Source: Neoroseomonas alkaliterrae | Lineage (GTDB): Bacteria; Pseudomonadota; Alphaproteobacteria; Acetobacterales; Acetobacteraceae | Direction of reading: 5' to 3' | Assembly (NCBI RefSeq): GCF_014199195.1 | Contig: NZ_JACIJE010000001.1 | Location: 558,001-622,000, forward strand | DNA length: 64,000 nucleotides | Part shown: piece after piece, positions 16,957 to 26,347 of the stretch | Layout: each line of letters begins with the position of its first letter | How positions within the stretch are numbered: the stretch's first letter is position 1 | Position numbers and translations under genes: made by a program | The notes under the pieces: model-generated | Seen by the model: the letters and a program-made list of their open reading frames with translations, nothing else | Told to the model about the DNA's origin: nothing | The model's database searches: none

Positions 16957-18108
16957 ATGCGGATAGCCGCACTCGACTTCCTCGGCGTCAATGTCACGCC
17001 CAGGACCAACTGGTGCTTCCTGCTGGTCCGCACCGAATGCGGGCGCACCGGTCTCGGCGAATGCACGCTGGCCGACCAGGAAGCGCTGCTCGGCGCCGAG
17101 GCGGCGCGGCTCGGCGCGGCGGTGGCGGGGCGGGATGCGCGCGAGCGCAACCGCCTCGCGCGCTTGCTGCCGCACGCGCCGGGCGGGCTCGTCGCCCATG
17201 CCGTGCTCTCGGCCTTCGAGCAGGCGCTGTGGGATCTCGCGGGGCAGGAGGCGGGGCGGCCCGTCCATGCGCTGCTCGGCGGCGCGCTGCGCGATGCGGT
17301 GCCGCTCTACGCGAACATCAATCGCGGCGCGAACCCGCGCACGCCGGAAGGCTTCGCCGCCGCGGCGCGGCGTGCCGTGGCCGAGGGCTTCGCCGCCGTC
17401 AAGCTCGCCCCCTTCGAGCCGCTGGTCTGGGAGGACGCCGCCGATCCCGCCCAGCGCGCGGCCTATGAGCGGGGCCTCGCGCGCATCGCCGCGGTGCGCG
17501 AGGCGGTCGGGCCCGCGGTGGATGTGATGGTGGACGCGCATTGGCGCTTCTCCGCCGGCGGGGCGGCGCGGCTCGTGCGCGATGTCACGCCCTTCGGCCT
17601 GTTCTGGCTGGAATGCCCGGTGGCCGAGGCGAACCACGCCGCGCTCCGCCGCATCCGGTCCCTGGCGAATGAGCGCGGGATGCGGCTCGCGGGTGCCGAG
17701 ACGCTCGCCGGCCTCGGCGCCTATCGCGCCGTGATCGAGGCCGGCTGCTACGACGTGCTGATGCCCGACATCAAATACGCCGGCGGGCACGACGAGATCC
17801 GCCGCATCGCCGCGCTGGCGCAGACCGCGGGCATCGAGATCGCGCCGCACAACCCGACCGGGCCGGTCTGCCACGCCCATTCGGTGCATCTCTGCGCGAC
17901 GCTGCCGAACCTGCTGCCGCTCGAGGTGCAGTTCGGCGAGACCGGGCGCTTCTTCACCCTCGTCAGCGGGGAGGATCTGCGCTTCGTCCAGGGCGCGGCG
18001 CGGCTGCCGGCAGCACCCGGCCTCGGCGTCGCGCTCGACGAGGCCGCCGCGCGCCTCGCGCCCTGGCAGGAGATGCCGGTCCCCTGGCTGGATCCGCGGC
18101 TGGGCTGA
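16957..18108 (+). CDS. Mandelate racemase/muconate lactonizing enzyme family protein
   Basis: 383-residue enolase-superfamily enzyme. N-terminal capping domain, then a barrel with the base AVKLAPF (Lys about residue 149), metal ligands in VDVMVDAHW (Asp), LECPVAE (Glu) and AGAETLAG (Glu), and the C-terminal catalytic His in APHNPTGPV. The last motif resembles sugar-acid dehydratases such as galactonate dehydratase, so an acid-sugar dehydratase is the best guess; the exact substrate is open. The DMT transporter that follows overlaps by one base (TGATG). Confidence 0.87.
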   Translation: MRIAALDFLGVNVTPRTNWCFLLVRTECGRTGLGECTLADQEALLGAEAARLGAAVAGRDARERNRLARLLPHAPGGLVAHAVLSAFEQALWDLAGQEAGRPVHALLGGALRDAVPLYANINRGANPRTPEGFAAAARRAVAEGFAAVKLAPFEPLVWEDAADPAQRAAYERGLARIAAVREAVGPAVDVMVDAHWRFSAGGAARLVRDVTPFGLFWLECPVAEANHAALRRIRSLANERGMRLAGAETLAGLGAYRAVIEAGCYDVLMPDIKYAGGHDEIRRIAALAQTAGIEIAPHNPTGPVCHAHSVHLCATLPNLLPLEVQFGETGRFFTLVSGEDLRFVQGAARLPAAPGLGVALDEAAARLAPWQEMPVPWLDPRLG

Positions 18109-19013
18109 TGCCGGTCTGGGTCGCCGCGACGCTGCTCGCCGGGCTGTTCCAGACCTGGCGCACCGCGCTCCAGCAGCGGCTGCGCGGGCAGATGTCGGTC
18201 AATGCGGCGGCGGTGGTGCGCTACCTCTACGGCGTGCCGGTCGGCGTACTGCTGGTCGCGCTCTATCTCGCGCTGGTCGGCGGCAGCCTCTCGGCACCCA
18301 CGGGGATGTATCTGCTCTACTGCGCGCTGGGCGGGCTGGGGCAGATCATCGGCACCAACCTGCTGATCATGTCCTTCGCGCAGCGCGGATTCGCGGTCGG
18401 CACCGCCTATTCCAAGACCGAGGCGGTGCAGGCCGCGCTGATCGCCCTGGTCTTCCTCGGCGAGGGCTTCGGCGCGCTCGCCTGGCTCGGCATCGCAGTC
18501 TCGGTCGGGGGCACGCTCTATCTCTCGCTGGCCGGGCGCGTCTCCTCGCTGCGGGAGGCGGCGGCGGCGACGCGCCAGCCCTCGGCGCTCTACGGCCTTG
18601 GCGCCGGGCTTGCCTTCGCGCTCTGCGCCATCGCCATCCGCGCCGCGACGGCGGAACTCGACGGCCCGGACGCGACGCTGCGCGCGCTCGAGACGCTGGT
18701 TGTCATCAACGCCATGCAGACGCTGATGCAGGGGTCGTGGCTGGCGGCGCGCGAGCCGGCCTCGGTGCCGATGCTGTTCCGCAGCTGGCGGTCCTCGGCG
18801 CAGGTGGGTGCGCTCTCCGCGCTCGGCTCGGCCTGCTGGTTCACGGGCTTCGCCCATGCGCCGGTCGCGCTGGTACGCGCGGTGGGGCAGGTGGAGATCC
18901 TGTTCACGCTGCTGTTCAGCCGCTTCTTCCTGAAGGAACGGATGAAGCGCTCGGACGTGGCCGGTGCGCTGGTGGTGGTGTCGGGCGTGGTGCTGGTGCT
19001 GCTGGGGCGGTGA
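18108..19013 (+). CDS. DMT-superfamily transporter (EamA-type)
   Basis: 301 residues with ten predicted hydrophobic segments in two repeats, consistent with EamA-domain drug/metabolite exporters. The first half ends with VGTAYSKTEAVQAALIALVFLGE and the second with LVRAVGQVEILFTLLFSRFFLKE, matching the duplicated EamA signature. Coupled to the upstream enolase-superfamily gene by a one-base overlap, suggesting transport of a related metabolite. Convergent with the haem locus. Confidence 0.88.
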   Translation: MPVWVAATLLAGLFQTWRTALQQRLRGQMSVNAAAVVRYLYGVPVGVLLVALYLALVGGSLSAPTGMYLLYCALGGLGQIIGTNLLIMSFAQRGFAVGTAYSKTEAVQAALIALVFLGEGFGALAWLGIAVSVGGTLYLSLAGRVSSLREAAAATRQPSALYGLGAGLAFALCAIAIRAATAELDGPDATLRALETLVVINAMQTLMQGSWLAAREPASVPMLFRSWRSSAQVGALSALGSACWFTGFAHAPVALVRAVGQVEILFTLLFSRFFLKERMKRSDVAGALVVVSGVVLVLLGR

Positions 19014-19098
19014 GGCCCGCGGCGCGCGGGCATGGCCGGATACGGCGTCCTTCACGGCCGCCGGGCATCGCCCGCCGGCATCGCGGGCCGCCACCAAG

Positions 19099-19132
19099 CC
19101 GACGCCGCGCTTGCGGCGGCACGAGGCGTCGG
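19099..19132. terminator. Hairpin between convergent genes
   Basis: Arms CCGACGCC and GGCGTCGG with an inner GCCGC/GCGGC pairing lie between the stop codons of the DMT transporter (+) and hmuV (-). Could serve as a bidirectional terminator; no T-tract. The rest of the 200-bp gap shows nothing. Confidence 0.35.
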
Positions 19133-19213
19133 ACTGTCGCCTAGTGGCATGGAGGCTCGCGGAGGCCCTGCCGTTTCCGCGCGCCCTCCGGCCGCAGCGG
19201 CTGAGCGCGTGCA

Positions 19214-19984
19214 TCAACAGCACTCCGCATAGCGCGGCAGGATCCCGCCCTGCTCGACCCGGAAGCCGATCCCATAGACACCTTCCAGCACCGGCGCGGT
19301 GAGAACGCGCCCCGGCGCATCGCAGGCGACGAGCCGGCCCTCCGCCAGCACGGCGATGCGGTCGGCGACGAAGGCGGCCTCGTTCAGGTCGTGCAGCACC
19401 ACCATCACCGCGAGGCCGCCGGCGGCGAGGCGACGCACCAGGGCAAGCAGCGCCGCCGCGTGCCGCGCATCGAGGCTCGCCGTCGGCTCGTCCAGCAGCA
19501 GCGCCGCCGGGCGCGGCGCGCCGTCGAGCTGCGCGAGCGCGCGCGCGATCTGCACGCGCTGCCGCTCGCCACCCGACAGCGTGGCATAGGCCCGGCCGGC
19601 GAGATGCGCCACGCCCGCCGCGGCCAGCGCGCGCTCCACCGCCGCGGCATCGCGCGCGGCCTCCGGCGTGCCATGCCAGGGCAGCCGCCCGAGCCCCGCC
19701 ACATCGGCCGCGCGCATCGGGAAGGCGAGCGCGACATGTTGGCTGACCACCGCGCGCCGCCGCGCGAGCGCCAGGGGATGCCAGGCCGCGAGCGCGCGCC
19801 CCTCGCAGGCCACGCGCCCGGCCGCGGGTGCCGCCTCGCCGGCCATCAGCCGCAGCAGCGTGGACTTGCCCGCCCCATTCGGCCCGACCACCGCCACCAC
19901 CTCCCCCGGCGCGAGGGCGAGCGAGACATCGGCGAGCAGCGCGCGCCGGCCGGCGCGGAAGGTCGCGCCCTCGGCTGCGATCAC
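19214..19984 (-). CDS. hmuV: Haemin ABC transporter ATP-binding protein
   Basis: 256-residue ABC ATPase: Walker A GPNGAGKS, signature TLSGGERQRV, Walker B LLLDEPTASLD, and the HmuV-typical SQHVALAFPMRAADV Q-loop region. Powers haem import from periplasm to cytoplasm with HmuU and HmuT. The GTG at 19984 gives a GTGA overlap with the hmuU stop; a longer GTG start at 20014 adds ten Ala/Gly residues and cannot be excluded. Last gene of the haem operon. Confidence 0.92.
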   Translation of the reverse strand: MIAAEGATFRAGRRALLADVSLALAPGEVVAVVGPNGAGKSTLLRLMAGEAAPAAGRVACEGRALAAWHPLALARRRAVVSQHVALAFPMRAADVAGLGRLPWHGTPEAARDAAAVERALAAAGVAHLAGRAYATLSGGERQRVQIARALAQLDGAPRPAALLLDEPTASLDARHAAALLALVRRLAAGGLAVMVVLHDLNEAAFVADRIAVLAEGRLVACDAPGRVLTAPVLEGVYGIGFRVEQGGILPRYAECC

Positions 19985-21051
19985 GCGCCCGCCCCCCGCC
20001 GCCGCAGCAGCCACAGGAAGAAGGGTGCGCCGAGCAGCGCCGTGACCACGCCCACCGGCAGTTCCGCCGGCGCGGCGAGGCTGCGCGCCGCAAGATCCGC
20101 AAGGACCAGCAGCGCGCCGCCCAGCAGCGCCGCTCCCGGCAGCACAAGCCGGTGATCCGCCCCGAAGCCGAGCCGCACCAGATGCGGCACCACCAGCCCC
20201 ACGAACCCGATCAGCCCGGTGAAGGCCACCCCCGCCGCCACCGCGACGGCCGCCAGCACCACGGCGAGGCGTTTGACCGCCTCCACCCGCACGCCGAGAT
20301 GGAAGGCCTCCGCCTCGCCCAGCAGCAGCGCGTTCAGCGGCCGCGCCAGCGCGCAGAGCAGCAGCAATGGCACGCCCACCAGCGCCAGCACCACCGGCAG
20401 CTGCGCCCAGCGCGCGCCGGCGAGGCTGCCCAGCGTCCAGAAGGTGATGTCGCGCACCTGCCGGTCATCGGCCATGAACACCAGCACCCCGGTCAGCGCG
20501 CCCGCGAGCGCGTTGACCGCGACACCCGCGAGCAGCAGTGTCGCCACCGAAGCCACGCCGCCGACCGTGCCGAGCCGAGCCATCAGCAGCGTCGCCAGCA
20601 GCCCGCCCGCGAAGGCCGCGAGCGGCAGCAGCCACAGCCCGACGAGTCCGGCCGCCGCGCCGAAGAGGCTGCCGCCGAGCACGATGGCCGCCACCGCCGC
20701 CAGCGCCGCCCCGGCCGAGACACCGATCAGCCCGGGATCGGCGAGGGGGTTGCGGAACAGTCCCTGCATGGCCGCCCCCGCGGCGCCGAGCCCCGCGCCG
20801 ATCAGCGCGGCCATCAGCACGCGCGGCGCCCGCACCACGCCGAGCACCGCCGCATCGCGCGCATGTTCCGCCGGCAGCGGCGCGAGGCCCAGCGCGTCGG
20901 CCAGCGTCGCGAACAGCCCAGCGGCCGAGATGCGCGCGGGCCCCAGCAGCACGCCCGCCAGCATCGCGCCCGCGAGCACCAGCAGCCCGAGCGGCAGCAG
21001 GGCGAGCGCGCGCCTCTCGCGCGGGAGCGGAGCGGCGAGGCTCGCGCTCAT
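19981..21051 (-). CDS. hmuU: Haemin ABC transporter permease (FecCD family)
   Basis: 356 residues with about nine to ten transmembrane helices and FecCD/BtuC signature stretches (GAAMQGLFRNPLADPGLIG; FTGLIGFVGLVVPHLVRL). Forms the haem channel in the inner membrane with HmuV. ATG 21051 overlaps the hmuT stop (ATGA) and its stop overlaps the hmuV start, so hmuTUV are translationally coupled. Confidence 0.94.
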   Translation of the reverse strand: MSASLAAPLPRERRALALLPLGLLVLAGAMLAGVLLGPARISAAGLFATLADALGLAPLPAEHARDAAVLGVVRAPRVLMAALIGAGLGAAGAAMQGLFRNPLADPGLIGVSAGAALAAVAAIVLGGSLFGAAAGLVGLWLLPLAAFAGGLLATLLMARLGTVGGVASVATLLLAGVAVNALAGALTGVLVFMADDRQVRDITFWTLGSLAGARWAQLPVVLALVGVPLLLLCALARPLNALLLGEAEAFHLGVRVEAVKRLAVVLAAVAVAAGVAFTGLIGFVGLVVPHLVRLGFGADHRLVLPGAALLGGALLVLADLAARSLAAPAELPVGVVTALLGAPFFLWLLRRRGAGA

Positions 21052-21926
21052 GTCCAGGCCCGCGCGGGCAGGTCGGGCAGCGTCGCGCCCGGATGCAGCA
21101 GGCGCGCGAGATCTCGCCGCGCATGCGCCGCGCGCGGCCCGAAGCCGAGGAGGTAGGATCCGTCCATGCCGACCACGCGCCGGCTGCGCGCCAGCGGCGT
21201 GACCGCGAAGGCGGGCAGCCGCAGCAAGGCGTCGGGCCCGCCCGCCTCCTCGATCACATGGGCCATCATCACCGCCGCCTCGGGCGCGAGCGCGGCCGCC
21301 GCCTCGGCCGAGAGGGGGCGATAGCCGTCGAAGCCGCGCACCACGTTCACCGCGCCGGCCGTGCGCAGCATGGCATCGGCGTGGGTGCGCCCGCCCGCGA
21401 CCAGCGGCGCGCCGCGCGCGGCCGAGAGCACGAAGATCGCGCGCACCGGCGGCAGCGCCGCGACCGGCGCATCGAGGGCGCGCCAGTCGTCCAGCACCGC
21501 CCCGGCGAGCGGCGCGCCGTCGAGCCCCAGCGCCGCGGCGACATCGCGCACGCGCCGCGCGATCCCGGGCCCGTCCTGCGCCTCGGGCACGACATGCAGC
21601 GGCGCGCCCGCGGCCCGCAGCACCTCGATCGCCTGCGGCGGCCCGGCATCCGACGAGAGCAGGATCAGGTCGGCCCCGAGCGAGAGCAGGCCCTCCGGCG
21701 CGAGGGCGCGGAAATAGCCCACCTTGGGCAGCGCGCGCGCGGCGGCAGGAAAGAGGCTCGTGCTGTCCGTCGCGACCACCCGCGCGCCGGCGCCGAGGGC
21801 GAAGACCGTCTCCGTCACCGCCCCGCCGACCGAGACGATGCGCGCGGGCCCCGCCATATCCGAGCGCGCGGGGCGCAGCGGCAGCGTGGCGGCGAGCGCG
21901 GCGAGCGCGCGGCGGGGCAGCATCAT
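21048..21926 (-). CDS. hmuT: Haemin ABC transporter periplasmic substrate-binding protein
   Basis: 292 residues: short signal peptide (RRALAALAATLPLRPARS), then a class III binding-protein fold with ARIVSVGGAVTETVFALGAG and KVGYFRALAPEGLLSLGADLIL, the HmuT/BtuF pattern. Binds haem released by the outer-membrane receptor and delivers it to HmuUV. Start overlaps the hemS stop (ATGA-type). The two adjacent ATG codons at 21926 and 21923 are both possible starts. Confidence 0.92.
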   Translation of the reverse strand: MMLPRRALAALAATLPLRPARSDMAGPARIVSVGGAVTETVFALGAGARVVATDSTSLFPAAARALPKVGYFRALAPEGLLSLGADLILLSSDAGPPQAIEVLRAAGAPLHVVPEAQDGPGIARRVRDVAAALGLDGAPLAGAVLDDWRALDAPVAALPPVRAIFVLSAARGAPLVAGGRTHADAMLRTAGAVNVVRGFDGYRPLSAEAAAALAPEAAVMMAHVIEEAGGPDALLRLPAFAVTPLARSRRVVGMDGSYLLGFGPRAAHARRDLARLLHPGATLPDLPARAWT

Positions 21927-22960
21927 GCCGCCGCCTCGCGCGTCCGCGCGTGGCTTTCGGCGATGCGGGCGGCGATGGCGCGCCAGTCCGCGCGCTCGGG
22001 CTTGCCGGGCTTGCGCGCGCCGAAGATCAGCGCGACCACCTCGCCCGCCGCGTCCAGCAGCTCGATCGAGGTGACGGCGCCGTCCTCGGTGGGCTTCACG
22101 ATCCGCCAGGCGGAGGCGACGCCGGCCTGGCGCAGATGCAGGTTGAAGTCGGGATCGAGCACGTTGAACCAGCCGGGGATGTCCACCAGCCGCTTGACCG
22201 GCCCGGTATGGATCTGGATGGCCGAGCGGTTGCCGACGAAGATCATCACCGGCATCTCCGCCTGCGCGGCGAGGCGCAGCGCATCCGCCCCGGCCTCGGG
22301 CGCGAGTTCGAGCGCGAGATCCTCCCCCGCGAGACGGAAGGCCTGGCGGCGCGAGGCCTCGTGCCGGCGCAGCATGGGGAAGAAGTCGTGGGTGTCGCGC
22401 AGCGCCAGCCAGTCGCTGCGCAGGGCGGCGGCATCCACCGCCTTCTCGGCCGCGGCCGGGCCCGGGGCGGGCGGCGCCTCGGGCGGCGGCGCGGCGGCCT
22501 CGGCGGTGAAGTCGGCGATGATGCGCGCCCAGCCATCGGCATCGGTGCCCTCGGTCGCGAAGACCTTGAGGGCGGCGATGCCCTCGCTGTCGAAGACCTG
22601 GATCGAGGGGCGCTCGCCGCCCAGCGCGTAGGCATGCGCCCAGCGGCCGGGGAACAGGCGAAGGTCGATGTCCGGGCCGAGCACCAGGATGTGGCCGGGG
22701 CCGGAGGAGACATCTTCGAAGCGCCCCTTGCGCTCATGGACCGCATGCTCGTTGCGGGTCAGCGCCATAATGCGGCCGGCCGCCGGCATGGCCGCGATCA
22801 GCCGCGCCCAGTCCGGGCGCAGCGGCGTGGCCGGGCCGGTGGCGCCGGAGGCGACGAGCGCGGCCTCGGTCACGCCCAGGCGTTCGGCGGCGTCGCGCGC
22901 GCGCAGCGGCTTGCCGGCCTCGCTGGTCAGCGCGGCATAGCGGTCGGCGATGGATGGCAT
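21923..22960 (-). CDS. hmuS: Haemin-degrading factor HemS/HmuS family
   Basis: 345 residues with the tandem HemS fold: two related halves, each with a VSSGPGHILVLG/MIFVGNRSAIQIHTGPV-type strand pair; the first half contains ALTRNEHAVHERKG, the second KRLVDIPGWFNVLDPDFNLHLR. Family members bind cytoplasmic haem and either chaperone or degrade it. GGGGAG precedes the ATG. Located between tonB and hmuT in the operon. Confidence 0.92.
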   Translation of the reverse strand: MPSIADRYAALTSEAGKPLRARDAAERLGVTEAALVASGATGPATPLRPDWARLIAAMPAAGRIMALTRNEHAVHERKGRFEDVSSGPGHILVLGPDIDLRLFPGRWAHAYALGGERPSIQVFDSEGIAALKVFATEGTDADGWARIIADFTAEAAAPPPEAPPAPGPAAAEKAVDAAALRSDWLALRDTHDFFPMLRRHEASRRQAFRLAGEDLALELAPEAGADALRLAAQAEMPVMIFVGNRSAIQIHTGPVKRLVDIPGWFNVLDPDFNLHLRQAGVASAWRIVKPTEDGAVTSIELLDAAGEVVALIFGARKPGKPERADWRAIAARIAESHARTREAAA

Positions 22961-22978
22961 GGGTGATGGCTCCCCTGG

Positions 22979-23983
22979 TCAGTCGAGGCGGAAATGGACG
23001 GGCACCTCGACCCAGGCGGGCACGGGGCGCCCGCCGGTGCGGGCGGGTTCGAAGGCCCAGCGGCGCACGGCGGCGACCGCCGCCGCGTCGAGCAGCGCAT
23101 GGCCGGAGGAGCGCCAGATGCGCGTCTCCTGCGTCTCGCCCTCCGGCGAGACGAGCGCGCGCACCAGCACCGTCCCGGTCAGGCCGAGATCGAGGGCGCG
23201 GGGCGGGTATTCGGGCGGGCGCGGCGGGCGGCGGTAGCGCGGCGCGGTGACGAGGATCGGCGCCTCCTGCGCCGCCGCCGCGAGCACGGCGGGCGCGCCA
23301 GGCGCGCCGGCGGAAGCGGGCTGCAGGGCCGGGGCGGCCGGCCGGGAGGGCGCGGCCGAGGCGGCGCTGCGCGCGGTCTGGCGGGGCGCGGGATCGGGGC
23401 GGTGCTGCGGTGCGGGCGGGCTCGCGGCGGCCTCGCGCGGCGCGGGGGGTGGCGGTTCGGCGGCTGGCGCGGGCGGCAGCGGCAGGGCGGCGTCCGCGCG
23501 CGCGTCCGGCGCCGCCGCCAGGGCGGGTTCCGCCGCTGCCGTGGCCGCTTCGGCGGACTCGGATGCGCGCGCGGCGTCGGCTTCGGCGTTCTCCGCTGCG
23601 TCGCCCCCCGGCGCGGGCGTGGCGGGCGCAACCGGCGGTTCGGGCAGGGAAGCGGTGGGTGCTTGCGCACGCTCATCCGCGACAGGGGTGGGGTCGGGGG
23701 CGGCCGTCTCCGGCGCAGAATCCTCCCCGGGCGCTTGCGGGGCCGGGGCGGATTCGGCCCTCGCCTCCTCCGGCGCGGCACCGGGCGCGGGCGCGAAGGC
23801 GAGCGTGACCGCCACCGCCTCCGTCCCGGCCGGGGCCGGGGCGCCCGCGCTCCGGTCGAGGACCAGCGCCCCGGCCACCGCCGCATGCAGCATCGCCGAG
23901 GCCGCCACGGCCGCGCGCCGGGCGCCGGCCGCGCGCGGGGCGGGCGCCATCGGCTCACGCAGGCAGGGGGCGGCCGCGGGCAT
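22979..23983 (-). CDS. tonB: TonB energy transducer for haem uptake
   Basis: 334 residues: a single N-terminal membrane anchor (about residues 25-43), a long Ala/Pro/Glu-rich periplasmic linker (about 50-240), and a C-terminal TonB domain of 80 residues (PEYPPRALDLGLTGTVLVRA ... AVAAVRRWAFEPAR). No exbB/exbD is in the window, so it must use proton-motive partners encoded elsewhere. Its gene lies between the receptor and hemS, which indicates a dedicated role in haem transport. Confidence 0.9.
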   Translation of the reverse strand: MPAAAPCLREPMAPAPRAAGARRAAVAASAMLHAAVAGALVLDRSAGAPAPAGTEAVAVTLAFAPAPGAAPEEARAESAPAPQAPGEDSAPETAAPDPTPVADERAQAPTASLPEPPVAPATPAPGGDAAENAEADAARASESAEAATAAAEPALAAAPDARADAALPLPPAPAAEPPPPAPREAAASPPAPQHRPDPAPRQTARSAASAAPSRPAAPALQPASAGAPGAPAVLAAAAQEAPILVTAPRYRRPPRPPEYPPRALDLGLTGTVLVRALVSPEGETQETRIWRSSGHALLDAAAVAAVRRWAFEPARTGGRPVPAWVEVPVHFRLD

Positions 23984-23986
23984 CGC

Positions 23987-26017
23987 TCAGAAGGTGAGGG
24001 TGACCGAGCCGCGCACGTTGCGCCCCGTCTCGTAGAAGGGCGGGGCCGGGTTCGCGTTCCAGGTCGAGCGGCGATAGGCGTGGTCGAACACGTTGTCCAC
24101 GCCGATGTCGAAGCGCAGATTCTGCGCGAAGGCCGGCCGCCAGGAGGCGTAGAGGTCGAGGATGCCGTAGCCCGAGGTCTCCCGCGCCAGGCCGGGGATG
24201 TTGGTCGGGTTGCGGTCCTGCGCGGCCACGAGCTGCCAGCGCGCGCCCACCGTCACCCCGTCATCGAGGAACCGGTAGCCGCCCGAGAGCGTCATGCGAT
24301 GCGCGGGCACCGAGGCGAGCGGCTGGTTGTCGGTCAGGTTGTCCCCGCGAAGGGCGGTGGCCGAGAGACCGGCGAACCAGGTGCCGGCGTCGTACTGGAT
24401 CTCGGCCTCGACGCCGCGGATGCGCGCGTCGCGCACGTTCCGCGATTCGGTGGTGCGGGCGAAGACGAGCTGCTCGATGAAGTCGTCGATGCGGTTCTCG
24501 AAGGCGGTGATGCGCGCGCGCAGGCGGTCACCGGTGCGGAGCACGTCGCCGAAGCGGATGTTCAGCCCCGCCTCGAGGTTGCGCGAGGTCTCGGGCCGGA
24601 GGTTGGGGTTGGGCACGAAGCTGTTGCCAGGGAAGTGCTGGCCGGAGACGTAGAGCTCGGTCAGCGAGGGCGAGCGGAAGGCCTCGGAATAGGCGATGTA
24701 GGGTTCGAGCCAGGGCAGCACCTGGTAGGCGAGGCTGACGCGCGGCGAGAGCCGGTCGGCGTTGCGCTCGTTGGTGTTGCCGTCGGCGGACTGGCGGAAG
24801 CTGTCATGGCGCAGCGCGCCGGTCAGCGTGAATCCGGCGAAGGCGATCTGGTCCTGGATGAACAAGGCCGCGACCTCCTGGTGGGCGTTCGGGAACTGCC
24901 CGCGCGGGCGGCCGTTCTGCGTGCCTTCCTGCTCGTCGCGGTAGAACTCGCCGCCGATGGTCAGGGTGTGGCGGTCCCAGCCGAACAGCGCGAAGCGGCT
25001 GGTGTTCTGCACGTCGATGCCGGTGGTGGTCAGCTCGGTGGTGTCGCGCGCGCGCGTGCCGGTCTGGCGCCGCTCATCGAGGCGGATGTGGTTGCGGTAG
25101 AGCACCACCTGCGGATTGAGCAGCGGCATCGAGGGGTCCGAATAGGACCAGCGGAGGGTGTAGACCTCCTGCTCGGTGTCGCGGTCGGTGATCGAGGTGG
25201 TGGTGGCGGTATTGGCCGCGATCGGGATGACGTGGCTGTCGCGGAAGACGATCGCCGAGAGGTCGAGCAGGTGGAATCCCGGCCGCCACTGCATCCGCGC
25301 GAGGCCGCTGAGGATGTTGTCCGCGGTGAAGGGGATGGTATTGCCCGCCCCGTCCGTGAGATTGCGGTTGGAGAAGCCGCCGAGCGCGCCGAGCACGGCG
25401 ACATCGCCCGCCCGCGCCGCGACGGCGCCCGCGCCGCGCCACATCCCGCCCTGCGTCTGGTAGCCGCCGCGCAGGAAGCCGCCGAACTCGAAGGGCAGCT
25501 CGGCGCCTTCGGGGCGGGGGCGGATCAGGTCGTCGGGTTCGAGGGTGCGCAGCGCGATCACGCCGCCGATCGCGCCCGAGCCGTAGAGCGTCGAGCCCGG
25601 GCCGCGCAGCACATCCACTTGGCGCAGCAATTCGGGGTCCACGAAGACGCGCCCGCGATGCCCGGCGTTGAAGTTGTTGCGCGCGCCGTCGAGGCGGAAC
25701 ACCACGCGCTCCCCGCCCAGGCCGCGGATCAGCGGCTCGACGGCCGTGGTGCGCGGCGCGCCCGAGATCTCCACGCCCGGAACGTCGCGCATCATCTCCG
25801 CGACCGAGCGCGCATCGCGTTCGCGGATCTCCTCGCGCCGGATGACGGAAACAGGGGCCGCGCCCTCGCCCGCGACCATCGGCGTGCGGGTCCCGGTAGC
25901 GGTGACGGCATCGAGCGGCGTCGCCGCGGATGGGGAGGGGGTTGCGGCCTGCTGCGCGGCGGCCGGCGCGGCGGCGATGAGGGCGAGCGCGGTGGCGAGG
26001 AGATGTCGCGAGTCCAT
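23987..26017 (-). CDS. TonB-dependent haem/haemoglobin receptor
   Basis: 676-residue outer-membrane receptor: signal peptide with cleavage near AAAQQ, plug domain at about residues 35-160 (PVSVIRREEIRERDARSVAE; VDVLRGPGSTLYGSGAIGG), then a 22-strand barrel ending in an aromatic residue (VTLTF). It contains the haem-receptor-type stretch NPNLRPETSRNLEAGLNIRF. Its place in an operon with hemP, hemS and hmuTUV supports haem or haemoglobin as ligand. Confidence 0.93.
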   Translation of the reverse strand: MDSRHLLATALALIAAAPAAAQQAATPSPSAATPLDAVTATGTRTPMVAGEGAAPVSVIRREEIRERDARSVAEMMRDVPGVEISGAPRTTAVEPLIRGLGGERVVFRLDGARNNFNAGHRGRVFVDPELLRQVDVLRGPGSTLYGSGAIGGVIALRTLEPDDLIRPRPEGAELPFEFGGFLRGGYQTQGGMWRGAGAVAARAGDVAVLGALGGFSNRNLTDGAGNTIPFTADNILSGLARMQWRPGFHLLDLSAIVFRDSHVIPIAANTATTTSITDRDTEQEVYTLRWSYSDPSMPLLNPQVVLYRNHIRLDERRQTGTRARDTTELTTTGIDVQNTSRFALFGWDRHTLTIGGEFYRDEQEGTQNGRPRGQFPNAHQEVAALFIQDQIAFAGFTLTGALRHDSFRQSADGNTNERNADRLSPRVSLAYQVLPWLEPYIAYSEAFRSPSLTELYVSGQHFPGNSFVPNPNLRPETSRNLEAGLNIRFGDVLRTGDRLRARITAFENRIDDFIEQLVFARTTESRNVRDARIRGVEAEIQYDAGTWFAGLSATALRGDNLTDNQPLASVPAHRMTLSGGYRFLDDGVTVGARWQLVAAQDRNPTNIPGLARETSGYGILDLYASWRPAFAQNLRFDIGVDNVFDHAYRRSTWNANPAPPFYETGRNVRGSVTLTF

Positions 26018-26110
26018 GGGCTGTCCGGTCCTTTGGGACGGGGCCTGTGGCTGGCTCGCATGCGGATCGGGCGATCCGTGGCTGGCTGGCGCGGCGGCGC
26101 GTCGGTGGGG

Positions 26111-26347
26111 CTATTTGGTGAGGATGAGCTTGTCGTTGGCGGTCAGGCGAAGGCGATAGGCGGCCCCGGCGTGAAGGATCGTGACCTCCCGCGTGGTGCG
26201 GAACAGCTCCTCGCTGCGCAGCACGGCGTCGGGCCGCGGCGGGTCGCCGGGCCTGCCCGGCGCGATCATGCCGTCCGACGGCCGGGCCTGGCCGCCGGCG
26301 CCGGTCTGCACGATGCCGTCCGATGGTCCGCCGCTGCGCTGCTGCAC
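26111..26347 (-). CDS. hemP: Haemin uptake protein HemP
   Basis: 78 residues; the last 35 match HemP/HmuP closely (SEELFRTTREVTILHAGAAY then RLRLTANDKLILTK). HemP is a small RNA- or DNA-associated activator of haem-receptor expression in several proteobacteria. The GTG at 26347 is preferred because AAGGAG lies 10 nt upstream; a shorter ATG start at 26269 lacks an SD. The N-terminus contains a short in-frame duplication, PSDGI and PSDGM 15 residues apart, with 11 identical bases. First gene of the haem operon. Confidence 0.8.
   Translation of the reverse strand: MQQRSGGPSDGIVQTGAGGQARPSDGMIAPGRPGDPPRPDAVLRSEELFRTTREVTILHAGAAYRLRLTANDKLILTK

Noticed and set aside
19984-20014. Longer hmuV start at GTG 20014
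   Set aside because: Adds only an Ala/Gly run; GTG 19984 gives the usual GTGA overlap with hmuU. Kept as a possible alternative.
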